The position numbers were made by a program, and so were the translations under genes. 64,000 bases of DNA from the NCBI RefSeq assembly GCF_900113375.1, contig NZ_FOPC01000001.1:558001-622000 (forward strand), in the 5' to 3' direction. The notes beneath the pieces were generated by a model that saw only the letters and a program-made list of their open reading frames with translations, was not told the DNA's origin and searched no databases. This DNA comes from Algoriphagus hitonicola. Its GTDB lineage: Bacteria > Bacteroidota > Bacteroidia > Cytophagales > Cyclobacteriaceae. Shown piece after piece: positions 35,531-44,043 of the stretch (position 1 is its first letter; each line of letters opens with the position of its first letter).

Positions 35531-35556
35531 AATGCCTGTAAAATTACTACTTCCTA

Positions 35557-35609
35557 TTGATGCTTTTTGATACTATTTTTGTGAGTATTTAATAATTATA
35601 AAGCATCAA
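35557..35609. promoter_or_regulatory. Perfect inverted repeat flanking the LysR gene promoter
   Basis: TTGATGCTTT at 35557-35566 and AAAGCATCAA at 35600-35609 are perfectly complementary, 33 bp apart. The second arm ends on the first base of the LysR start codon. Between them lies a consensus -7 element TATTTTTG (35574-35581). The arrangement suits autoregulation by the LysR protein or looping, but could also form a stem in the mRNA leader. Confidence 0.55.
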
Positions 35610-36475
35610 TGGAGCTTAGACATTTGAATTATTTCAAAGCAGTAGCAGAGGAGTTGAACTATAGGAAAGCAGCGGAGCGGCTGTTTATTTCCCAACCCGG
35701 ACTGAGTCGACAGATTAAACAACTGGAGGAGGAATTAGATGTGCAGCTTTTTGAGCGGGATAAAAAGCATGTGACCCTGACAGCCGCGGGAAGCTATCTA
35801 AAGAGCGAAGTTGATTTTGTCCTGAATCATCTCGAGACTACTAAAGTCCAACTCAAAGAAATCGCTGCTGGACGTGAAGGGGAATTGAGAATTGGTTTTT
35901 TGGGTTCGGCTTCCAATCAAATTTTGCCCGAACTGCTCCATCGACTTACGGACGCATTTCCAAAAATCACCACAAGTCTCGAAGAATTGAGCAATCAGCT
36001 TCAAGTAGAAATGATCCAGAAAGATGAGTTGGATTTGGGTTTTGTTCGCTTAGCCTCAGTACCGGGAGAATTAGAAAAGAAGGCTGTTTTGAGAGATTCG
36101 TTTTCTCTGGTTGTTCCGAAAAACCATCCAGTCCAGGTCTCAGATTTTCATTCCTTGAGTCAATTTTCGGAGGAATCTTTTATTCTTTTTTCATCAGATT
36201 ATTCCAATTTTTATTACGAACAGATCATGGGGATATGTAGAGAAGCAGGCTTCCAACCTCAGGTCCGGCATAAGTCTGTGCATGCCTTGACTATTTTTCG
36301 GTTGGTAGAAAATGGCTTGGGTGTAGCGATTATTCCAACTTCGCTCAAGGAAGGATATGATTTGAAGGTAAGGTTTATGGAGATTCCCGATAGTTCCCAG
36401 TTTACGGAACTCTCGGTAATTTGGAAACCCGAAAACAGAAATCCGGTTTTGGAAAAAGTATTGAGCTTGATTTAG
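35609..36475 (+). CDS. LysR-type transcriptional regulator, probably of hut genes
   Basis: A 288-residue LysR protein. The N-terminal winged helix-turn-helix is clear (LNYRKAAERLFISQPGLSRQ and IKQLEEELDVQLFERDKK, residues ~15-55) and is followed by the periplasmic-binding-like effector domain. It is transcribed divergently from hutH, the usual geometry for a LysR regulator and its target, so control of the histidine operon (perhaps by urocanate) is a reasonable inference. The classical hut regulator HutC is a GntR protein and is absent here. Confidence 0.88.
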   Translation: MELRHLNYFKAVAEELNYRKAAERLFISQPGLSRQIKQLEEELDVQLFERDKKHVTLTAAGSYLKSEVDFVLNHLETTKVQLKEIAAGREGELRIGFLGSASNQILPELLHRLTDAFPKITTSLEELSNQLQVEMIQKDELDLGFVRLASVPGELEKKAVLRDSFSLVVPKNHPVQVSDFHSLSQFSEESFILFSSDYSNFYYEQIMGICREAGFQPQVRHKSVHALTIFRLVENGLGVAIIPTSLKEGYDLKVRFMEIPDSSQFTELSVIWKPENRNPVLEKVLSLI

Positions 36476-36618
36476 AATCAGAAATGGATTAAAAATCAGC
36501 AGAAGCCCTATTTTTGGGAAATGTCGGGCTAATGTCGGGTTAATTCCGCCCCTTATTCGGCTTAATTTTCACTGCTTTAAAAGATCTTGCCATGGTTAAA
36601 CCAAAAAATATAATCACA

Positions 36619-37413
36619 ATGCGACAACCAGAATTAGGCAGGAAAATCTCGGAACTGAGAAAAGCCAAAGGGCTCACGCAAGAGGAGCTCGTAGAAAAAT
36701 GTAATCTAAACGTCCGCACCATTCAGCGGATAGAGGCAGGTGAAGTAACTCCAAGAAGCTACACCGTTAAAACACTATTTGAAGCCTTGGACTTCCAATG
36801 GGAAGAGGTGAAGAATGGTCCTGAGAACCATCAAAAAACATATCTATTTTACTTATACCTTGCTTTTGCTGCTGGCCTACTTTATTTCTTTTTGGCATTT
36901 TATGAAATCGGTATGGAGTATGAATGGATTGAAGACGGATATGTGGGAAACAGAAAGAGTTTTACAGCGATCAAGTTGCTTACTTTTCTGAGTTATGTTG
37001 GATTTTTAAGTGGACTGCTGTACCTAGAACGCTACTTTCCAAATAGATTGTTAAAAGTGGCACTTTGGGTAATGATAGGCTTTAATGTGGTTTTGTATAG
37101 TCTCGATATGGTGGCTCTCAATTCCACGATTTTAGATATTCAGGATTATTATTGGATCAAACTGGAGGCTTTTGGTCTGGCATACGCCTTTTTGGGAGCA
37201 AGCTATCTAGCATTTAAAAATGTCAAATATGGTTTGGCACAAGTCATCGGTGCTTTGGGGCTGATCGCCGGAATTTTGATCTTTTCAGGGGTTGGAGTGC
37301 TTTTTGGATTGTTGCCATTGACTTTTTTTGAAATCGGTCAACTCGGCTTAATGATTTACTTTATTCAAAAAATCGGGAGACCCAGTTCTCCCGATTCTCT
37401 TCTTGTTGCCTGA
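36619..37413 (+). CDS. XRE helix-turn-helix protein with membrane C-terminus
   Basis: A protein of about 264 residues. The N-terminal XRE domain (residues ~1-60: GRKISELRKAKGLTQEELVE, CNLNVRTIQRIEAGEVTP) is followed by about six hydrophobic helices. A membrane-tethered DNA-binding protein of this type probably senses membrane state or a lipid-phase signal; the target is unknown. Two starts are possible, 36592 and 36619; the second (MRQPELG) gives the usual N-terminus. Confidence 0.75.
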   Translation: MRQPELGRKISELRKAKGLTQEELVEKCNLNVRTIQRIEAGEVTPRSYTVKTLFEALDFQWEEVKNGPENHQKTYLFYLYLAFAAGLLYFFLAFYEIGMEYEWIEDGYVGNRKSFTAIKLLTFLSYVGFLSGLLYLERYFPNRLLKVALWVMIGFNVVLYSLDMVALNSTILDIQDYYWIKLEAFGLAYAFLGASYLAFKNVKYGLAQVIGALGLIAGILIFSGVGVLFGLLPLTFFEIGQLGLMIYFIQKIGRPSSPDSLLVA

Positions 37414-37478
37414 TTTCTCATCCGGATTAGTGAAACATTTTTTTGATTCTTATCTTTTGAATACAAAGATGTTTTTTG

Positions 37479-38783
37479 ATGGATCAGCAGATTACAGAGA
37501 AAGTTTACGATTTTATCACGGATGAAGGGGAGGAACGAGCCTGCGAGGCAATTTCAGAAAAAGCCTGTCGGGAAGTGCCCGGCAATTTTTTAAAAAACGT
37601 ATTCAGCGGTGGTTTCTCCAAATTGGCAAATCAGTTGGTTTCGCCAGGTACTACCTTGCCTTGGATATTTTCAGCTTTGAGCGTGCCCCCGGCTTTGGTT
37701 GGCGCTTTGGTTCCAATCAAAGATGCCGGTTCCCTTTTGCCCCAATTAGTTGTTTCTGCCAAAATCAGAGCATATTCCCGAAGAAAATGGTTTTGGGTAA
37801 TTCCTTCTGCGGTTCAAGGAATTTGCCTGTTGGCTATGGCTTGGGTCGTGAAAACGCAGGAAGAACTCTGGGCGGGTATTTGGATTTTGGCTCTTTTGGC
37901 CTTATTCAGTATGGCGAGTGGTGTGGCAAGCATCAGCTTCAAAGACGTTTTGGCCAAGACGATTGAAAAAGGAAAGCGAGGTCAATTATTGGCTTATCGA
38001 AGCACGCTTGGAGGAATTTTCACCATTTTGGCAGGTGTTTTTCTCTTTTTGCAGCAATCCGAAAAGTCAGAAGATATCAATTACCTGTTTTGGTTAGTGA
38101 TGGCAGGAGGGGCTTGTTGGCTTATTTCTGCGGGATTTTTCTCGGGAATTGATGAACAACCCGGAGCAATAGAAGGAGGGCGCTCACCTATTACAGAATT
38201 GAAGCAGGGTAAACAGCTTTGGAAAGAAAATGCCAACTTAAGGAGATTTATAATTACCCGAGGTCTGCTTATGTCCATTCCACTTGCTCAACCGTTTTTT
38301 GTTGTTATTGCGCAGCGGGAATTGGGAGATGAAGTCAAAAATCTTGGTTTTCTAGTCTTGGTAGCAGGAGTAGGGGCAGTTTTATCTTCTCCTTTTTGGG
38401 GAAAGTTTGCGGATAATTCCTCTCGGAAAATGATGCGAATCGTGGCTATTTTGGGAATAGGGTCTATCCTAATGATGTTTTCGTTTCCCTTGTGGCCGGA
38501 TAGCATGCAGAGTATTTATTCCTTTGCCGCCATCTTTTTGGTTCATGTGGTGATTTATGGAGGTGCGAGATTAAGCCGAAAGACCTATTTAGTGGATTTT
38601 GCACCAAAAGATGAGCGACCGCTTTATGTTTCACTTTCCAATACCATGATTGGGATTTTTACATTGATGGCTGCAGCACTTGGAGGAGTATCTTCCTTGA
38701 TCGGTTCAGATGGGATGTTACTAGTTTTTGGAGGATTGTTGGCCATTTCTGCGGTTTTGGCCACGAAACTGAAGGAAGTTTAG
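37479..38783 (+). CDS. Major facilitator superfamily transporter
   Basis: A 434-residue MFS protein with about 12 membrane segments, after an unusual ~50-residue soluble N-terminal stretch (DFITDEGEERACEAISEKAC). The second half begins near RGLLMSIPLAQPFFVV, and a GKFADNSSRKM loop matches the MFS loop 8-9 motif. Substrate is unknown. The ATG at 37479 directly follows a TTG. The stop overlaps the menD stop region by 4 bp, since the two genes converge. Confidence 0.8.
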   Translation: MDQQITEKVYDFITDEGEERACEAISEKACREVPGNFLKNVFSGGFSKLANQLVSPGTTLPWIFSALSVPPALVGALVPIKDAGSLLPQLVVSAKIRAYSRRKWFWVIPSAVQGICLLAMAWVVKTQEELWAGIWILALLALFSMASGVASISFKDVLAKTIEKGKRGQLLAYRSTLGGIFTILAGVFLFLQQSEKSEDINYLFWLVMAGGACWLISAGFFSGIDEQPGAIEGGRSPITELKQGKQLWKENANLRRFIITRGLLMSIPLAQPFFVVIAQRELGDEVKNLGFLVLVAGVGAVLSSPFWGKFADNSSRKMMRIVAILGIGSILMMFSFPLWPDSMQSIYSFAAIFLVHVVIYGGARLSRKTYLVDFAPKDERPLYVSLSNTMIGIFTLMAAALGGVSSLIGSDGMLLVFGGLLAISAVLATKLKEV

Positions 38784-40468
38784 ACTTCAGAAATCAACTT
38801 ATTGATTTTCTTTTTGACATCCTTCAGGATTTGCAGATTGGATGCACTCTCTGAAAAGATTTCCAGAATTTTTGGATGGATACTTGAGGAATAAAATTTT
38901 TCCAATGCTGTCCGCAATTCTTCCTTGGATTCCGCTTTGGAATACTCAAATCCAAACTCAGCAGCTAAACTCTTTGCGTTTAGTGACTGTTTGGTTTCAA
39001 AAAACTCCTCCAATTCAGGTTGGCTGGCAGGACCTTCTATGATCCGGAATATTCCTCCTGCATGATTGTTTAAAATAATAACCCGAAGATTATTCATGGG
39101 GTAATTGTGCCAAAAGGCATTCCGATCGTAGAAAAATGCCATATCACCGGTGATCAGGCTGACAGGTTCCTTGGTCGTGAAGGTGCAGCCTACTGCCGTA
39201 CTTGTTGATCCGTCGATTCCACTTGTTCCGCGATTGCAGCAAATTTCCTGGGTTCTTTTTCCTAAAAAATTCACGTAGCGAACGGCCATGGAATTGGCAA
39301 GGTGAATTTTGGATAAAGTCGGGATTTTTTTCAATACCAGATGAAGGGCAGCGTATTCTCCAAATCCCACCTGATCCATCACTTCTGGAAGCGCTGTGCC
39401 TACTTTTTCCTCTAAGCGATTCCATTGTCGAGCAAATTCAAAGGATTGGACAGGTAAATTTTTAGAAAGCCAATTCAAAAAACCTGAAGGGGTACAGGCC
39501 AAAATCCGGGTGAGATGCTGATAGGTGTCTTTTGACTGTCCATCAGGTTGAATATGCCAATGGGAAATCTCCTGCTTTCGGAGGAATTGCTTTAGCGACT
39601 TGGAAATCACAGATTTTCCAAATGAAATGACCAAGTCTGGTGCTAACTCTGCCTGAAGTTGCTCATTTCCTAACCAATGATCATGAAGAGAAATACTGTT
39701 TTTCCCCTGTATATTGGAAATCGTATCAGCTACTACCACGACATGTTGCTTTTTGATCAGGTCATCCAACAAGCCTTGAATCTGAGAATCAGGTTTTTGC
39801 TGTCCGGGGACGATCATGAGTCGCTTTACATTGAGCAGCCGATTTTTGATGTGCTCAAGGCTATCTGGGCTCAGTTCAGTATGACTATGAACGGCAGTGA
39901 ATTCGCGCGGGGAATCCGGGAACTCAAATTTTTCTTCGGAAGATGGATAGAATGGCTCTCGTAATGGAATATTGATATGTACCGGACCGGCGGGAAATTG
40001 CTGGGCCAAATTGATGGCTTCATTGGCTATTCGGGCGGCATGCCATACTTTGTCGGGATTGGAGAAATCATCCGGGAATTGGAAGCTTTTTTTGACATGC
40101 TTGCCGTAGACTTCTTGCTGGTAAATCGTCTGTCCATCCCACTGATCGATCCATTCCGGAGGCCTGTCCGCAGTCAAGATCAATAAGGGGATTTGTTGGA
40201 AAAACGCTTCGGCAACCGCAGGGTAATAATTTAGCGCAGCTGACCCGGAAGTGCAGACCAGTGCAACGGGTTTTTCCAATTGCTGGGCCATGCCTAAGGC
40301 TATAAAAGCCGCTGATCGCTCGTCAGAGATCGTTCGGGCATGGATATCAGGATGCCTCACGAAGGCTAAAGTCAGGGGTGCGCATCGAGAACCGGGAGAG
40401 AGAATGGCGTGCTCAATGCCTTTTTTGGCACAGATGGCCACTAGGTCGATAATGGGTTGGATAATCAA
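38780..40468 (-). CDS. menD: 2-succinyl-5-enolpyruvyl-6-hydroxy-3-cyclohexene-1-carboxylate synthase
   Basis: A ThDP-dependent enzyme of about 562 residues that joins isochorismate and 2-oxoglutarate to SEPHCHC in menaquinone synthesis. Typical are SPGSRCAPLTLAFVRHP near the N-terminus, SDERSAAFIALGMAQQ, TADRPPEW, and the ThDP/Mg region TGDMAFFYDRNAFWHN and NNHAGGIF. I chose the TTG at 40468: it overlaps the menF stop as TTGA and gives the conserved start MIIQPIIDLVAICAKKGIE. The alternative ATG at 40507 would add 13 residues and overlap menF by 43 bp. Confidence 0.92.
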   Translation of the reverse strand: MIIQPIIDLVAICAKKGIEHAILSPGSRCAPLTLAFVRHPDIHARTISDERSAAFIALGMAQQLEKPVALVCTSGSAALNYYPAVAEAFFQQIPLLILTADRPPEWIDQWDGQTIYQQEVYGKHVKKSFQFPDDFSNPDKVWHAARIANEAINLAQQFPAGPVHINIPLREPFYPSSEEKFEFPDSPREFTAVHSHTELSPDSLEHIKNRLLNVKRLMIVPGQQKPDSQIQGLLDDLIKKQHVVVVADTISNIQGKNSISLHDHWLGNEQLQAELAPDLVISFGKSVISKSLKQFLRKQEISHWHIQPDGQSKDTYQHLTRILACTPSGFLNWLSKNLPVQSFEFARQWNRLEEKVGTALPEVMDQVGFGEYAALHLVLKKIPTLSKIHLANSMAVRYVNFLGKRTQEICCNRGTSGIDGSTSTAVGCTFTTKEPVSLITGDMAFFYDRNAFWHNYPMNNLRVIILNNHAGGIFRIIEGPASQPELEEFFETKQSLNAKSLAAEFGFEYSKAESKEELRTALEKFYSSSIHPKILEIFSESASNLQILKDVKKKINKLISEV

Positions 40469-41676
40469 GATAGCTGGGGTTGAAAAAATTTTCCGATAAT
40501 CCGGCATTTTAGTTCAGTCTCTTCCCATTCCTTTTCTGGGTCGGAATCTTCTGTGACTCCAGCTCCGGCATAAAGCGTGATTTCGTTTTCGCCAAATGAT
40601 GCGGTGCGAAGATTTACGTAAATGGAGGTGCTGCCCTGAACATTCACCGGACCGAGAAATCCTGCAAAGAAGCTCCGGTCAAAATCCTCGTGATCCTTTA
40701 AAAAATCATGCGCTTCTTTTCGCGGCATACCACAGACGGCCGAGGTAGGATGAAGGAGATCAAGCATAACCGAGCCCAATTGGGGGAAATTGGTTTCCTT
40801 CATATTCACCCTAAAATCCGATCTCAGGTGCAATAGATCTCCAGCCATCACTGTTTTGGGGCCATGCTCTTCATATTCGCGAAGGCGGATTTTTTTAAAG
40901 CAATCCACAATGTATCGACTGACGAGGGCCTGTTCCTCGATTTCCTTTTGAGTCCATGCGGCCGATTTTAGTGGATTATCACCTTGAGCTTTTTGGGTGC
41001 CGGCGAGCGACATGGTATAAAATTCATCTCCTTTGGTTTCGATCAAAATCTCCGGACTTGCACCCAACCAAGTACCTATTTCCGGAATATGAAAAAAATT
41101 AACAAAGGAATTGGGGTAGGAGAATAGGAGTTCCCAGATGCTTTGGACCAGGTCAAAGTTTTCTGAGATTGTAATGGTTTTGGTGCGGGCAGGGACGACT
41201 TTTTCCAAATAGCCCGCTTTGATGGATTGAATACTTTTTTCTACCAATTCGATGAAATGCGATTTGGATTCGCCTAAATTTTGTTTTTCTTTATTGGAGA
41301 AAGAATGGATATTTTTTCGATTAAAAAAATCGGAAATCTTAGGGTTTGGATCGGGATTAACTTTTACCCATTCAGGGAAATCAATTTCCTGAACTTCTTG
41401 ATTTAGGTTCAAGCTAAAATAGCTGCACGCTTTAATAAAAAAGGCCTGCTTGTTTTCTTGGTCTTCAAAAGGATGCACGATAAAACCTGCGGGAAGTTCC
41501 TCGATTCCCATGCCCACTTTACGCGTCACTTCTTCAGAATCCAAGACGAGTTCCAGCACTTTGGATTTCGGTTTTCGCCATAGTGCAAATGATTTTCCAG
41601 AGGAAAATGCCGCATTCAAAAGTATCTGAATCGCGTCTTTGGTAGCGATCCGTTGAGAGACTAGAGATTCAATCAT
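40465..41676 (-). CDS. menF: Isochorismate synthase
   Basis: A 403-residue chorismate-binding enzyme. C-terminal landmarks are SIKAGYLEKVVPART, LGASPEILIE, LAGTQKA, HPTSAVCGMPR and LYAGAGVTEDSDPEKEW. It isomerises chorismate to isochorismate for menaquinone, and the following menD supports this over a siderophore role. Overlaps on both sides (ATGA with menI, TTGA with menD) indicate a coupled operon menI-menF-menD. Confidence 0.92.
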   Translation of the reverse strand: MIESLVSQRIATKDAIQILLNAAFSSGKSFALWRKPKSKVLELVLDSEEVTRKVGMGIEELPAGFIVHPFEDQENKQAFFIKACSYFSLNLNQEVQEIDFPEWVKVNPDPNPKISDFFNRKNIHSFSNKEKQNLGESKSHFIELVEKSIQSIKAGYLEKVVPARTKTITISENFDLVQSIWELLFSYPNSFVNFFHIPEIGTWLGASPEILIETKGDEFYTMSLAGTQKAQGDNPLKSAAWTQKEIEEQALVSRYIVDCFKKIRLREYEEHGPKTVMAGDLLHLRSDFRVNMKETNFPQLGSVMLDLLHPTSAVCGMPRKEAHDFLKDHEDFDRSFFAGFLGPVNVQGSTSIYVNLRTASFGENEITLYAGAGVTEDSDPEKEWEETELKCRIIGKFFQPQLS

Positions 41677-42095
41677 TTTTTTTCCAAAATAGCCAGGGTA
41701 ATTCTGCTAATGCAGCAGAGTTGACCGGCTTCATTTCTGATTTTAATTTCCCAGACTTGGGTGCTTTTGCCGATGTGAATAGGACTTGTTTTGCCGATTA
41801 CTTGCCCCTCGCGGACTGATTTCAGATGGTTGGCGTTGATTTCCAAGCCTACACATACATGAGTGTTGAGATCTATGGTCAGCGAAGCGGCAATAGAACC
41901 CAGAGTCTCTGCAAGCACCACATTAGCTCCTCCGTGTAACAAGCCCATGGGTTGTTTGGTTCGATGATCTACGGGCATTGTAGCCTCTATAAAATCCTCT
42001 CCGATTGCAGTAAATTCGATTCCTAGATGGCCAACCATAGTCAGATTTCTGATGTTGTTTAGTTGAGCTAATTCAGGCTTTGTTCGAAATACCAT
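41673..42095 (-). CDS. menI: Hotdog-fold thioesterase, probable DHNA-CoA hydrolase
   Basis: A 140-residue PaaI/YbdB-type hotdog thioesterase. The key motif is PMGLLHGGANVVLAETLGS, with the catalytic acid expected at the Glu of LAETLG; ATMPVDHRTKQ and EINANHLKSVREGQV are also typical. Because it leads an overlapping operon with menF and menD, hydrolysis of 1,4-dihydroxy-2-naphthoyl-CoA (MenI) is the likely role. The specific substrate is inferred from context. Confidence 0.85.
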   Translation of the reverse strand: MVFRTKPELAQLNNIRNLTMVGHLGIEFTAIGEDFIEATMPVDHRTKQPMGLLHGGANVVLAETLGSIAASLTIDLNTHVCVGLEINANHLKSVREGQVIGKTSPIHIGKSTQVWEIKIRNEAGQLCCISRITLAILEKK

Positions 42096-42146
42096 GGATT
42101 CTGAGTGGATTTGTTTTTCTTTGGGCTTTGGACAAAAATAAAGAAA

Positions 42147-42770
42147 ATGAATCGAAAAAAAATATATTTAGTCAGACACGGGCAGACGGATTTCAACCTT
42201 CGTGGTGTGGTGCAGGGGAGTGGTATTGATGCTCCGATCAACGATCGGGGTAGAGCTCAGGCCAAAGCATTTTTTGCGGCATATCAGGATGTTGCATTTG
42301 ATCAGATTTACCATACGACTCTGATCCGAACCCGTCAGTCTATCGAGGGATTTATCGAAAAAGGAATCCCAACCACTGCTTTGTCCGAATTAAATGAAAT
42401 CTCCTGGGGAGACTATGAGGGTACCCCGATGACTCCTGAGGAAAACGAATATTATCGACATATGCTTCATCAATGGCAGCAAGGGAATCTGGATTATGCG
42501 ATTGCCGGAGGGGAAAATCCCAATCAAGTGGCAAAAAGATTGGCCAAAGGCATAAAAAAAATACTCACTGGTCCAGGCGAGAAAATTTTAGTTTGTATGC
42601 ATGGAAGAGCCATGCGGATATTTTTGAGTTTGATCTTTAATTATGATCTCCGCTATATGGATCAATTCGAACATAGAAACCTATGTCTGTATTTATTGGA
42701 GCAGCTTTCGGATGGGACTTTTGTTTTGAAAAAAGGAAACGATCTAGCTCACCTCAAGGAATTGACTTAA
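42147..42770 (+). CDS. Histidine phosphatase family protein
   Basis: A 207-residue phosphoglycerate-mutase-like protein. It has the RHG motif at the start (LVRHGQTDFN), the arginine in TTLIRTRQS, the ELNEISWGDYEG segment and the second histidine in VCMHGRAMRI. It would be a phosphatase or mutase with unknown substrate. A GTG at 42105 precedes the ATG chosen at 42147, which gives the standard short N-terminus. It is divergent from menI. Confidence 0.87.
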   Translation: MNRKKIYLVRHGQTDFNLRGVVQGSGIDAPINDRGRAQAKAFFAAYQDVAFDQIYHTTLIRTRQSIEGFIEKGIPTTALSELNEISWGDYEGTPMTPEENEYYRHMLHQWQQGNLDYAIAGGENPNQVAKRLAKGIKKILTGPGEKILVCMHGRAMRIFLSLIFNYDLRYMDQFEHRNLCLYLLEQLSDGTFVLKKGNDLAHLKELT

Positions 42771-43161
42771 ACAATGCCCCTGACTTTTTTGATTTTTTGG
42801 AATCGTAGGTTTTGACGATCAAATCCAATTCCCGTTCGTTTTGGGTCATATCAAAAAGCCTAAAAGCCAGTTCCTGCAGCTGAATATTTTTTTTGGTGCC
42901 TGTATCGATTAGAAATTGGCCCAAAAAACATTCGTCAAAGTCGCAGGAGGGGATTTCGATTAGCAAGGCGAGTTCTGAATTTCCCGAATAGGATCGGGTA
43001 GAAAAAGAAGAAAATTGTGCTTCTATGCTTTTCAGATTTGTCTTACTTGCCTTTAATTCTTTGGATTTGAATAAAACCAAAAAAGTTTTGGTTTCAGGTC
43101 TAGCTTCAGCCGCTGATCCGATTGCAAAGATGAATATGAAGAGTAAGATTAACTTTCTCAT
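42754..43161 (-). CDS. Secreted hypothetical protein
   Basis: A 135-residue protein with a clear signal peptide (MRKLILLFIFIFAIGSAAEA). The rest contains a Cys pair (CDFDEC) and a Lys-rich C-terminus. I recognise no domain. The frame extends upstream to a TTG at 43170, but the ATG at 43161 starts directly with the signal peptide. Its 3' end overlaps the phosphatase gene by 17 bp on the opposite strand. Confidence 0.65.
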   Translation of the reverse strand: MRKLILLFIFIFAIGSAAEARPETKTFLVLFKSKELKASKTNLKSIEAQFSSFSTRSYSGNSELALLIEIPSCDFDECFLGQFLIDTGTKKNIQLQELAFRLFDMTQNERELDLIVKTYDSKKSKKSGALFKSIP

Positions 43162-43218
43162 AGCGTCCAATATACATAAATAATCTACGGAGAAGCAAGA
43201 AAGTTTGGATTAAAAAAG

Positions 43219-43250
43219 AAAAACCCCGGAACTAAAGCTCCGGGGTTTGT
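43219..43250 (-). terminator. Rho-independent terminator of the Nif3/zinc-ribbon unit
   Basis: AAACCCCGGA (43221-43230) pairs with TCCGGGGTTT (43239-43248). The hairpin is followed on the minus strand by TTTTTCTTTTTT. It ends the minus-strand genes at 43267-45144. Confidence 0.92.
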
Positions 43251-43266
43251 ATGGATTTAAAATGCC

Positions 43267-44040
43267 TTAAGCGGATCTTGATGTTCTTTTTTTCTTTGGA
43301 GTTGGCTCCTCCTCAATCTCGTCTTCGACACCTGCTAGGATTCTTCCGCAGTGTTCACATACGATGAGTTTTTTCTTTTCTCGAATATCTGCCTGTCTCT
43401 GGGGTGGGACGGTATTGAAGCATCCACCGCAAGCCCCTCTTTTGACCATCACTACAGCCAATCCGTTTTTGGCATTTTCACGAATTTTGGCGTAGGATTT
43501 TAAGAGGCGATCTTCGATTTTTTTAACCGCCTTTTCGCGCTCGGTATTGAGTTTTGCTTCTTCGTTTTCACTTTCTGCCACGATGGTAGAAAGTTCGTCC
43601 TTTTTCTGATCCAGATCTTTTTGACGATCCTTCATGATCTCGGAGAGTTCATTTAGGTCGTGCTTTTTCTGATCAATTTTGAGACCTGCCTCAGCAATTT
43701 TTTTCTTTGCTACTTGGATTTCAAGGTCCTGAAGTTCAAGTTCTTTGGTGATGGCATCGTACTCCCGATTGTTTCGGACATTCATCTGCTGCTCCTGATA
43801 TTTCTTAATCAGTTTTTCAGATTCTTTGATGCTTTCTTTTAGGGCCTTGATACTATCCTCAAAAGATTCGATTTCGCTGTTGAATTTCTGTAGGCGGGTT
43901 TCGTAGCCGGCTATTTCATCTTCAAGATCCTGAACTTCTTCAGGAAGCGCCCCCCTCACTTTTAGGATGGCGTCGAGTTTTGAATCTATAAGTTGAAGGT
44001 TGTGAATTGCCTCTAGTCTTTGTGCTACTGTACTTTCCAT
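43267..44040 (-). CDS. Coiled-coil zinc-ribbon protein (C4-type)
   Basis: A 257-residue protein with a long coiled coil (residues ~10-185, rich in Glu, Lys and Leu) and a four-cysteine zinc ribbon (ACGGCFN...CEHCGRIL, near residues 205-235). The tail is basic (PKKKRTSRSA). It resembles the zf-RING_7/DUF164 family found next to Nif3-like genes in many bacteria. The function is not well established; a nucleic-acid or chaperone-like role is possible. It follows the Nif3-like gene after 3 bp. Confidence 0.85.
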   Translation of the reverse strand: MESTVAQRLEAIHNLQLIDSKLDAILKVRGALPEEVQDLEDEIAGYETRLQKFNSEIESFEDSIKALKESIKESEKLIKKYQEQQMNVRNNREYDAITKELELQDLEIQVAKKKIAEAGLKIDQKKHDLNELSEIMKDRQKDLDQKKDELSTIVAESENEEAKLNTEREKAVKKIEDRLLKSYAKIRENAKNGLAVVMVKRGACGGCFNTVPPQRQADIREKKKLIVCEHCGRILAGVEDEIEEEPTPKKKRTSRSA

Positions 44041-44043
44041 GTA

